NCBI RefSeq assembly: GCF_030272615.1
Contig: NC_081407.1
Location: 150,475,744 to 150,539,743 of the forward strand
From: Cryptomeria japonica
Lineage: Eukaryota; Streptophyta; Pinopsida; Cupressales; Cupressaceae
Direction of reading: 5' to 3'
DNA length: 64,000 bases
Shown here piece by piece: positions 1-9,370 of this stretch. Under the pieces are notes generated by a model. The model was not told where the DNA came from. It did no database searches and worked only from the letters and a program-made list of their open reading frames with translations. The position numbers were made by a program, and so were the translations under genes. Positions within the stretch are counted from its first letter, which is position 1. The number at the start of each line of letters is the position of its first letter.

Positions 1-295
1 TTAGCCAATTTTTCACTTTTTCTAGAATTCTATCCTAAAGGAAGGAATTTCCAACACAACCAATTTTTCACTTTCCTCAAATTTTGTCCTGAAGGAAGGA
101 ATTTCCAACACTTAGTCAATTTTTCACCTTTCCTGGAATTTTGTCCTGAAGGAAGGAATTTCCAACACTTGGCCGAATTTTCACCTTTTCCAAGAATTTT
201 GTCGTGAAGGAAGGAATTTCCATCACCTAGTCAATTTTTCACTTTCCTGGAATTTCTTCTCTCAGGCGCAATTCTTCCCCGAGGAAGGAATTTTT
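1..295. repeat. Tandem minisatellite, about five ~57 bp units
   Basis: Five diverged copies start near 1, 60, 116, 173 and 231. Each carries the core CCAATTTTTCACTTTCCT followed by GAAGGAAGGAATTTCC. The array runs off the left edge. It resembles the subrepeat-rich repeat at 5053-6460 and 29520-31296 (called R1 here), so it is probably the left remnant of the R1 copy that was split by the Copia-type element at 520-5052. Confidence 0.75.
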
Positions 296-519
296 TGAAT
301 GTTGAACCTTTCTTCCTGAACCTTGATTTTTACGTCTTGCTTCCAACTATGGGCACATTTTGGAACTAGAAAAGAAATTTTGGAAACTTGTACCTTGAGG
401 AAGGAATTTTTGTGCTCTTCGAATTTGTTGGTGTAATTATTTATTTATCTTGGATATAATTACACTTTACTTGAGTTTACTTAGTTACATGCATAACATT
501 GTAGTTTGCATATGAGACA
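296..519. other. Repeat-derived flank without a gene
   Basis: AT-rich sequence between the minisatellite and the 5' LTR of the Copia-type element. It keeps the GAAGGAATTTT-like words of the minisatellite. No coding signal was seen. Confidence 0.5.
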
Positions 520-885
520 CTTAGGGAGATGTGCATACATTGGGAGTGTGTATGTAGGAGAAATTCCACCTTTTATGGTGTGATCTTGTTGTTATATTCC
601 ACCTTCGGTGGGTGATCCACCTCATGTGGAATATTTTACTATTTCTCCTACCTATCCCTACCTACCCTTGCATCTCATTGAGCCACATGTCATCATTGTG
701 TGCTCTCGTCTCTTAGCCTTGCCTTTATAAGCAGGCTCATCTACATTGTATGTAATTCCTGATGATCCAGTTGATCTCCTTTGCATCTTGATAGGAATAC
801 AATTTATTCTTGTCATATTTTATCTCTCTTGTCATTGTGCTATCTTTGGGTCTCTTTGATCTTGGTTGCTTCAAGCATAATCTCA
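520..885 (+). repeat. 5' LTR of the gag-protease element
   Basis: This aligns along its whole length with 4686-5052. It begins TTAGGGAGATGTGCATAC, carries a TATA-like TTTATAA at 724-730, and ends AATCTCA. A tRNA-iMet-type primer site follows two bases later. Confidence 0.85.
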
Positions 886-887
886 CA

Positions 888-900
888 TGGTATTAGAGCA
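888..900 (+). other. Primer-binding site (tRNA-iMet type)
   Basis: TGGTATTAGAGCA lies two bases after the 5' LTR. It matches the usual plant iMet primer site TGGTATCAGAGC with one substitution. Confidence 0.75.
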
Positions 901-1264
901 GTTGGAGCACCATTGCATAGCGTTTGGAGAGATTTTATTGCGTTTTTTAAGGAGGTCAAGAGGTAGATATGAGGAGTAGCATCTTATAGAGGCATCCTAC
1001 ACCAAATCTGACCTCACCATTCCGTTCAGGTGGCCATTTCCATGAATTTTGACTATAAATTCGTTTATATTTGGTGGAAATCAGATTTGGGGCATTGGAG
1101 AAATTTTTTTGCCCTATTGGGCAGTAACGGTACGATTTTTTTATATAAAAAAATTAAATTAAATTTTTTTCTGCGAAATTTTTAATTAATTCTTATTTTT
1201 CATTTTGTAGTTTTTTATTTCATAAATTGTAAAAGTTCTATTAAAAATAAAATAAAAAAAAATT

Positions 1265-1930
1265 ATTGTTTTACGGGGGGGTTTCCCCCCCTCCCAACAC
1301 CCGACACCCCGTACTGCACTCTCTGCAGGGACCATCGTATTGCAGCTCTGACGCTCGTAGCAATTTTCTCTTGCCCCCACACAGCGTGGTCCTACTTCGC
1401 CGAACATTCTTCCTCCGACAGCCCCTAACACCATGCTCATCTGCTCCAGGTTCTTCCATACCTTTAACAGCACCTCTGTTGTTGTTCTCGGCTACCACCT
1501 GGGACTGCTCCTTCCAACCCTTCCTCAGCATCGTCGCTGACACTCTTCACTGTTCTCCGACCGTTGCCTGCTCACCGCCGCTCGTGCCGACTACTTCTCG
1601 CGGCGCTCAATCCTGGACCGCCCTGCTTCTTGTCCCGCCCGCCGCTAAAACGTCAGTCCACGCAACATCCCTTTCTCACACAACGCCAACTCAGTGGACA
1701 GGTGGCCTCTGTTTATTGCGCCACGCAGACGGTACGGATGCCTAGTCAGGTTCCATGCAGCCTGTACACATCAGCGCCACACCATTGTACGGACAGTCTA
1801 GCCAGCAAAACATGTCATCTTTTTCGTACATGCACGTCATCGTACGTATTGAATCATATTCTGACACGTCAATAGTCCGTACTGTACGAACGGGCCAATC
1901 AGGTAGGGAGGTGAAGCTTTGGCGACGACC
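1265..1930 (+). other. GC-rich leader segment of the Copia-type element
   Basis: This ~650 bp block is much richer in C and G than the rest of the window. It opens with a run of G followed by a run of C (about 1274-1291) and holds several overlapping open frames in both directions. The longest plus-strand frame (1266-1745) would give a Ser/Thr/Pro-rich peptide of 159 residues with no motif I recognise. It lies between the primer site and gag, so it belongs to the element's leader or is a captured sequence. Open frames are expected by chance here because GC-rich DNA has few stops. Confidence 0.5.
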
Positions 1931-2613
1931 ATACGATTGTCAAATTTAATCGGGTGGTTTGCTAACGTCATCACATTTTTGAAATTTTTTTGACCCCCTC
2001 TCATTGAGCTTTTCAGTTTTGCAGTTCAACTTTGGAAGGCCATATCTTGCTCATTTTGGCTCCTTTTTTAGTGCAATTTTTATTGAAATGGGCTAATTTT
2101 TTGTGTACTTTCACATGGTGGTGTTATTTTCTGATTTGGGTGGACAAATGTTTCAAAAAATTCAGTTTTTGGTGACTATACTTGTCCAATCCCTGTTTCT
2201 GCAACTTCCGGAACTCCATTCGGGCTCATACTAACTCCTTTTCAGGTGTTGTTTTTTTTTAAAGTGCATGAGTTTTCGTCTACTTTCATAATTTGCTATC
2301 AGTTTGTAGAGATTTTGGGTGGAAATTGTACTTTCAGCATATGGTCTTTTTGGTCAATTTGGCACTTGTATTGCATAGATCTATATTTTTGGTCTTTTTG
2401 CATTGTAGTTCTAAGCCTATTGGAGCAGTTGTAAAACAAAATCAGAAGTCCACTTTGCCATTGTTTGCAAGTGGCCTATTGTACACGCACTACATATAAA
2501 GTGCCAAAATCATCATTTTTTTTTTTTTTTGTGGGGGGGGTGTCTTTGATTGAGTGAATTTGGGGGGGTGTCTCTTGTTCTTTTGCTCTCTTGTGTTCTT
2601 TCATTTTGCTGCT

Positions 2614-3545
2614 ATGGGTTCTCCTAAGTTTCCTCTCTCAACTCCACATAATTATGCTACTTGGAAAATTGATGCATGGAGTAAACTTATGGAAAAATGA
2701 TTAACTCATTACATTGATGGAACTATTGTTGCTCCTGCTGATCCCAATGGTCACTTGAATTGGCTCACTAAGAACATCATGGCAATTGGTACCTTAAGAA
2801 AGTATGTATCAAAAGATCTCATCTTTCATATTGAGAAATGTACTTTAATTAAGGATGCTTGGCAAAAGTTTCAAGACTTGTATGGTCAAGTTGATGAGAT
2901 TAGGGGATATCAAATTGATAGTGATCTCACCATGTTAGATCCCAAAACTTTGATACAATACAAGATTATGTCATTAAGGCAAAAGAGTTGAGGGCACAAC
3001 TCAAGGATTGTGGCATTGATAAGAAGGATACTCAATTGATCTTCAATTTGATGGGCAAGCTTCCACAAAAATATACAACATTTGTTTCTAGTTTCCAAAC
3101 CCATAGGATGACAATGGGTTCAAGCTACACAATGCCTACATTTGATGCTTTCACCGACATGTTGATGATGGAACAAACTAAGTTGATAAGCATGGGCATT
3201 CTTAAGACTTGTAAGTCTCAAGCATATGTGGCAACTCAAGGGAACAAAGGAAATCAAGGAAAGGACAACTCAAACAAGAAGAAAGGGCAATCGAAGCCTA
3301 AGGACAAAGCACCACCTTCTCCACAACAAGGAGATTCATCCTCTTCCAAGAAGGACAATTCACCAAAGAAGGAGAGACCTACATGTGCCTATTGTAAAAA
3401 GGTTGGTCATGAGGAGCGTCATTGCCATTTTAAGAAGATTGATGAGCTCCTCCATATCCTCAAAAAGAACAACATTGATTTACCTAATGTCTCACTCTTT
3501 TGGGACAAGAAATGGGCAAGCTCTTTGTGCTACTACAAGTCATGA
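2614..3545 (+). pseudogene. Copia-type gag (UBN2-like) with CCHC zinc knuckle, broken
   Basis: The likely ATG at 2614 opens MGSPKF...NYATWKIDAW, the usual N-terminal 'Y..W' signature of Copia gag. An in-frame TGA at 2698-2700 interrupts it. The frame resumes and shifts by one base near 2958-2990, after which the sequence reads through ELRAQLKDCG and MGKLPQKYTTFVSS. A Lys/Ser/Pro-rich linker follows, then the knuckle CAYCKKVGHEERHC (CX2CX4HX4C) near 3393-3434. The product would be the nucleocapsid/capsid protein of a virus-like particle. With one nonsense codon and one frameshift this copy cannot make full-length gag. Confidence 0.85.
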
Positions 3546-4002
3546 TTCAGGGAGATGGCTTCTAGATTCAGGGGCTTCTCATCATATGGCATCTTCGCAA
3601 TCTATGTTTTCTTCATTTGAGCCTTGCACCATGCTGCAAATTTTGATGGCCAACCATACATACATGGATGTGATTGGGAAAGGAACTATTGCTATTGGGG
3701 ATAACTCCTTCAATGATGTGTTGTGTGTACCCCATTTGACAAACAATCTTCTTTCCATCTATCAAATCACACATGGAGCAACAAAGAAAATTGTGGAGTT
3801 CACACCTGAGTCAGTTATCATTAGAGACTTGGAGAGTAGAGCTATTATTGTGACTGGGGTTGTGGATCATGCATCTCGATTATATTCCTTTTCAGATTTT
3901 GTTCCTATTGATGAGGATGATTTTACATATGATGATCACACTTCTTGTGATGATTCAGATTTTGAGAACTTTGGGTACTTGAACTGGGGATCACACATGT
4001 GA
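3510..4002 (+). pseudogene. Copia-type aspartic protease segment
   Basis: In the frame after gag the sequence reads [11 protein letters not shown] (active-site D-S-G), then GKGTIAIGD and VLCVPHLTNNLLSI, the conserved order of a Copia retropepsin. A frameshift near 3510-3530 separates it from gag. The frame ends at a TGA at 4000-4002, before any integrase HHCC motif. The protein would process gag. Downstream sequence does not restore a pol. Confidence 0.85.
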
Positions 4003-4156
4003 CCCCGTTCTTGAGCCTTGCATTTCATCTCCTCTGCTTGATATCACATCACCTATTGCACCAGATGATGCAGATGATGCGACAATTTTGCCTTCTAGTG
4101 ATTCAGTGTAGCAAGATATATCTTGTCTTCCAGCTTCAATTGATTGGGATGACTAC

Positions 4157-4690
4157 TTGATAGACATTGCAGGTTTGTTTGTGGAGTCCTACATTGCAGA
4201 TTTGGGAGACATCATTAATGATATTCATCTTCTCTTTGATGAAGATGATCCTTCTTTGATTGTTGCGAGGGAACACTCTAACCCTCTTGTTCATTCTCTA
4301 CACGATCATTCTTTCGAGGTTGACATGATTGTCGATTCTTATGTACAACAGTTGGAGGAGGTCTCTTTATCTTTAGAGGAGATATGTGAGTCTTTGGATC
4401 TTGTTCTACATTCTTCTCCAGTATATCTTGGAGTGCCTTTTTTAGCACTGTGGAGCAGTTCACCACCTTTGGAGGGGGCAACTTTCAGCATCGACATGGA
4501 GACACTTGAGCAGTTTTCAGAGACTTCATTCATCATGAGTTTTTTTCCTTCATCTTCCCTTCATGATTGGGGAGACTTCATGGATACACCTTTGGTTTTG
4601 TTTCTTCCCAAGGGGAGGAACGTTGTTCGACGTTCATGGAGCATTTTCTTCATTCGTTTTCGAGCTTCTACCATTGGTGCAGATTCTTAG
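4157..4690 (+). CDS. Acidic ORF of unknown function between protease and 3' LTR
   Basis: This 177-codon open frame fills the space where integrase and RT would be expected. The predicted product is rich in Asp, Glu, Leu and Ser and has no transposase, RT or integrase motif. It overlaps the first bases of the 3' LTR, so its C-terminus is LTR-encoded. It may be the decayed C-terminal extension of the gag-protease polyprotein, because aspartate-rich codons already appear just before 4002 (DEDDFTYDDH). I do not recognise a family and the start codon is arbitrary. Confidence 0.35.
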   Translation: MIDIAGLFVESYIADLGDIINDIHLLFDEDDPSLIVAREHSNPLVHSLHDHSFEVDMIVDSYVQQLEEVSLSLEEICESLDLVLHSSPVYLGVPFLALWSSSPPLEGATFSIDMETLEQFSETSFIMSFFPSSSLHDWGDFMDTPLVLFLPKGRNVVRRSWSIFFIRFRASTIGADS

Positions 4691-5052
4691 GGAGATGTGC
4701 ATACATTGGGAGTGTGTATGTAGGAGAAATTCCAACTTTTATGGTGTGATCTTGTTGTTACATTCCACCTTCGGTGGGTGATCCACCTCATATGGAATAT
4801 TTTACTATTTCTCCTACCTACCCCTACCTACCCTTGCATCTCATTGAGCCACATGTCATCCTTGTGTGCTCTCTTGTCTCTTAGCTTTGCCTTTATAAGC
4901 AGGCTCATCTACATTGTATGTAATTCTTGATGATGCAGTTGATCTTTTTTGCATCTTGATAGGAATACAGTTTATTCTTGTCATATTTTATCTCTCTTGT
5001 CATTGTGCTATCTTTGGTCTCTTTGATCTTGGTTGCGTCAAGCATAATCTCA
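4686..5052 (+). repeat. 3' LTR of the gag-protease element
   Basis: Near-identical to 520-885, with the same TTTATAA box and AATCTCA end. A purine tract AAGGGGAGG lies about 70 bp upstream (near 4610). That is further than a normal polypurine tract, which hints at rearrangement at this end. Confidence 0.85.
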
Positions 5053-6460
5053 TAGAATTCATCATGTCCATAGGGAGCTTTTTGACCAATTTTTCAAATC
5101 TCCTTTTTTTAGGAACTTTCGTAAAATTTAGGCCCTAGGTCTAGGAGAGAGAAAATTCCCTCACAAACCCAAATCTGCAAAAATTTTGAAATTCGGATGA
5201 GATTTGGTGTCTAAAAATGGATTTTTAAAATTTTTTCCTGAGGGGATTTTCTGCTTTTTCAATCCATTCCTAACCTTCAATTTCCCCTTTGCCTTGGAAA
5301 ATTTCCACTCTTGGCCGTGGAATTCACCTGGTGATGGATTTTACGTCATTTCACGAATTCCATGGCACATGGATTTTGGTGCCCTCCAGACCACTTGGGC
5401 ACTAGATTGACCTCAAGCAAGAACTCTTTACAACTTCATAAATTCCTGGCTACCTCACTTTGGTGCCCTTTGACTGATTTGGGTGCTAGATTGACCTGGT
5501 CCTAGATTTCCTTCGTCTTTCATGAATTCCTGACTACTCAATTTTGGCACCCCAACTGCTTCCTTGGGCAGAATTTTGACCCAATCTTAGATTTTATGTA
5601 ATTTTATGAATTCCACAACACATGGATTTTGGCGCCCTCCTAACTCCTTGGGCGGAATTTTGGCTTGGTCCTGGAGTTTATGTAATTTCAAGAATTCCAG
5701 GAGACATGGATTTTGGCGCCCTCCAGGGAATTGAGCACCATTTCATAGTGGTCAAGGATTTTACATCCTTTTCATGAATTCCGAACCACAGATTAGGATG
5801 ACATGCTTGGATTTTGAAGTGATTTTCCGACTTAGGTGATTTTCAAGCTTTCAATTCCTGGACTGAATATCCACACAGCCAAATTTTGATCACTCTGCCT
5901 GCTCTTTGACTATTCGGATTTAGAAATGATCGTGCATATTTGGTCTTCAGTGTTAGCCTACAAGGACCTGCCACAAGTAGACTTTCCAAAAATAGAAACT
6001 TTTTTCAAACTGTTAGTATTAGAGCAAAACAAGATGCAAGGACACTTTCTAAAAATAGAAACTTACTAAAAATAGAAACTACTAAAAATAGTAAGTTTGA
6101 TTTTTGGTGAAATGAAGACATTTTGGGAGGCACTGAAATCCCTTAAAAATAAGAACTTTCTAAAAATAGAAAGTTTCTTAGAATTCGCTCAAATTTCACG
6201 TGTCGGTTCCTTAAAGGGCACTGATGCCAATTCTATGTTTAGTTTTTCAAAAACCCTAAAATAAACCCCTAAAATCTAGGATTGAAAGGAGAAACCCTAA
6301 AACTCTCGAAACAAGCCCTAGACTTAGCCAAAATTGCTCAAATGAAAAGCAAACTAGATCAAATTGGGCCCACTCACTTGCAGACTTGGAGCACTGACGA
6401 GACTGCCAAGAAAAGACCCAACAAACAAAAGCCAAAAGACCGAGAGGGCCTAAAAATTTG
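5053..6460. repeat. R1 long LTR-like repeat, copy A
   Basis: Homologous to about 29520-31250. Shared landmarks in order are AAAATTTAGG, GGATTTTTTAGAATTTTT-like text, a series of diverged ~80 bp units with GGCGCCCTCC-type words, TTTAGAAATGATCGTG, ACTAAAAATAGTAAGTTTG, and AAACAAGCCCTAGACT near the end. No coding capacity was seen. The copy lacks the terminal GACGTTTTCACAC-type end found at 31296 and 47883, so it is truncated. Confidence 0.7.
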
Positions 6461-9284
6461 AATGTAAGCTAAGAACCTAGTTCTAGAAGAGATCTCACTA
6501 CTTATGTGTGTGAGGCTGCCCACAATAAGAGATCATTAATTTGAATCCATTTTAGACTAACATTGACTCAGTTACCTACATGGTGGCTCCCTTCAATTGT
6601 AGAGAAGTTGTCAAGATTTATATAATTTGCATGCACTCATGTTTCTATTTTTATTTGATGATATATTTAAATGATCACTTTTAAAAAATTTAGCTTCTTT
6701 TTGTTTATTCGAGTTAGATTTAGGTTTTTTTATTTATTTGTATTGTTAAAATTCAAACATTAATTTTTTATATATTTAATATTTCTCATCCCTTGAATCC
6801 AAAATATTTTTGCCAACCACAAACCTGGTCCGCCAATCCTCAAAACTTGGAGAAACATTGTGTTTCATCTAATTTTCTTTTTTTCAATTATTATGGATAG
6901 TGAAATCTTTAGAACTCTAATAGTAATATTACCCTTTTAAATCATAACTTTCAAATATATTGGGAAATATATCTAAACCAATTTCCAACGTTTTTTAATA
7001 TCCTTCATTATTAATAATGAATGGCTTGCTTTTTGCAATTATATAGTGAGGGTTCTATAGTGGCCTCTCCTAAGAAAAGCAGAAAAACAGTTACAATCAA
7101 AGTAGTCAAAATGTTAACCAAACAAAACATTCAAACTATAAAAAACAAAAAGCCAAGATAATAAAAACCTACAACATGCTGCCACCCAAGACCAATATCA
7201 ACTTTCAGGCTAAAAAGATCCATAGAAAAGGAGGGTCAACAGTTGACTTCAACAACCCCAATTGTCAACGCCTGCAGTAGAATCTTCAACCTGACCTTCA
7301 TCATCCATTATGGCCAACTGCATCTGCTCACCTTTAGCAGGTACAAAGGAACCATCCTCCAATAATGGGTCCAGATCAGGAACCTTGACACTATGAAAGC
7401 TTTCCTTTTATTTTTAATGTTGAATTAGCCTCCCACCATCCCACAACAATAGTGTGAGCGAACTAGACACTTCCAGATGATCCCAGTGTGGGTGACAATC
7501 AGAATTTTCACTAGCATTTTCAAATTGTTGCTAAAAGCTTTAACATCCTGCCACTCATGATAAATTGCTAAGATTTCCTTTCTGATGGTACTAATATTGC
7601 CCATGGAGGTCCATGCCTACAACCCTTCCATCTTCCCCTTTCCTTCCTTCAAACCATCTTTGGCCAAGTTGGGAGGACCAGACTGTGAGTGGGCAGAAAA
7701 ATACTCAAAATCTGGCCCCTAATCTTTACAAACATCACAACAGCAAATAACTTTGATGCAAATCATCCTCGGTGGTGGCCTTTACGCAGGCTGAACCAGA
7801 AGCACTCAGCCTAGAAGATTGCAAAATGTATTTAACTAGGCCCAAAGAAGCCATATTCAGGCATTAAAAATGCTATAAAAGCATTAAACTTTCCTTTCCG
7901 ATGGCACTAATATTGCCCATGGAGGCCCATGCCTACAATCCTTCCATCTTCCCCTTTCATTCCTTCAAACCATCTTTGACCAACTTGGGAGGACCAAAAC
8001 TGTAAGCAGGCAGAAAAATACTCAAAATCTAGCCCCTAGTCTTTACAAACATCACAACAGCAAATAATTTTGACGCAAAATCATCCTAGATGGAGGCCTA
8101 TGAGCAGGCTGAACCAGAAGTACTCATCCTAGAAGATTGCAAAATGTATTTAACTAGGTCCAAAGAAGCCATATTCAGGCAATAAAAAATGGTATAAAAG
8201 CATCTATTCAAAACCCTTTCCCTTAAAAAGGAGTCTCTGGCCTTAACCAAGCAGTGATTGGCATCATCCACAACACCAGAGCTAACCAAACCAAACCACC
8301 ACCAATGCCACCGAGACACCCATTGGAAATGGCCTATATAAACAATGAAACCAACAGACAACCAAAGGAAAATACACTGGAATGCCAAAGTTCTGAGACC
8401 ATAAATAGAAATACGCCTTGATACTAGATATTACTTCTACTACGTCCCAAAGGCGAGACAATAAATATTCATTCCATCATCACAATTCAAGAATAAAAGG
8501 GAGTCACTTCCCTGTGTCATCAATCACAAACAAATCAATAACCATTGAGGTAAAAGCTAATGAAAAAAAATCTTCCCCATCAATACCACATGATAGGAAG
8601 GGAAGGGGCCAGCCTAATATTGTTACAGGGGAAGAAAATAAAAAAGTTTATAGTTTGCCAGAAAAGTTTCCCCATTTTTTACTTGAAAGGTCCAAGAATG
8701 GTGCCTGATCAATATCCACATTGGTTAAGAAATTGGCTACCAAATTCAATTTTCTATGGGAGCGTGCAAACTATGTATCATTTTAAAAACTTACACAACT
8801 CCATCCCTTTTTTAAGAAAGCGCAGGTTTTTCCAACTTATGCCACAACCCTTACATAGCCCCTAAATCATCACCAAGAATCGCATTCCACCACAATATGC
8901 TTGCATCCCCTCGAGGAAGCCAAGGCTGTGCTATCCACAACAGATTCCCACTCAGCCTTGTTATTCGTCTTACAACCAAGGAACAGGGAGCTTCCTTTAA
9001 CAAAGCATCTATCCACATCTCTTAGCACCCATGTGAGCCCCAGCTAAACCAGGGTTGCCCCAAGAAAATTAAGCTCATGAAACCAGCTGAAGGTTTCTCT
9101 GCCAGGAAGAAATTTTTCTCACAGATTGATTAGCAATTAGCCTGTTAATATGGGGAAATGAATGGCTATTTGTATATATTTTAATTCAGACATTCTATTG
9201 ACTATTTTTTGGAGCTTTATAACATGATTGAGCTATTTCATCTAATGAATCTTACCTAAGGATTTTTAATTATGTATCTTGCAG
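6461..9284. other. Non-coding DNA upstream of the first visible ABCE1 exon
   Basis: AT-rich sequence, presumably part of an upstream ABCE1 intron. I looked for the missing N-terminal exon (the Cys-rich RCKPKKCRQECKK region) and did not find it. The 7000-9100 part has a direct duplication and weak minus-strand open text (for example DLDPLLEDGSFVP near 7290-7390) that may be a decayed retroelement, but no family could be assigned. Confidence 0.45.
7574..8203. repeat. Direct duplication, ~316 bp unit, two copies
   Basis: Copy 1 (7574-7884) and copy 2 (7890-8203) both begin TTTCCTTTC and share GCACTAATATTGCCCATGG-like text, ACAAACATCACAACAGC and AGAAGATTGCAAAATG, ending in TATAAAAGCAT. They differ by scattered substitutions, so the duplication is not recent. 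Confidence 0.85.
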
Positions 9285-9370
9285 GAAAGCTTTGTGTAGA
9301 GGTTTCATCTGCCTCTAAAATAGCCTTTATATCAGAGGAGTTGTGCATTGGTTGTGGTATCTGTGTTAAG
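9285..9370 (+). CDS. ABCE1: ABCE1 exon a: Fe-S cluster segment
   Basis: The exon starts after TTGCAG with two bases of a split codon and encodes [18 protein letters not shown], then [10 protein letters not shown]. It ends exactly at a lysine codon before GTTGGA. This is the first ABCE1 exon visible in the window. Confidence 0.92.

Larger units (their letters stand above)
520..5052 (+). mobile_element. Non-autonomous Copia-type LTR retrotransposon (gag-protease only)
   Basis: The element has paired ~366 bp LTRs, a primer-binding site, a gag with a CCHC knuckle and an aspartic protease. It has no recognisable integrase, reverse transcriptase or RNase H: the 3' LTR follows the protease by about 680 bp. 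The two LTRs differ at roughly 14 positions by eye, about 96% identity, so the insertion is moderately old. No convincing 5 bp target duplication was found, so the exact termini could be a few bases off. The architecture matches gag-only terminal-repeat retrotransposons that rely on a partner element for polymerase. That dependence is inferred. Confidence 0.85.

Noticed and set aside
1266-1745. A host gene of 159 codons
   Set aside because: It overlaps other open frames on both strands in a GC-rich block and has no motif or codon signal.
7060-9110. A LINE element
   Set aside because: Some minus-strand text looked LINE ORF1-like, but no endonuclease, RT or poly-A end could be shown.
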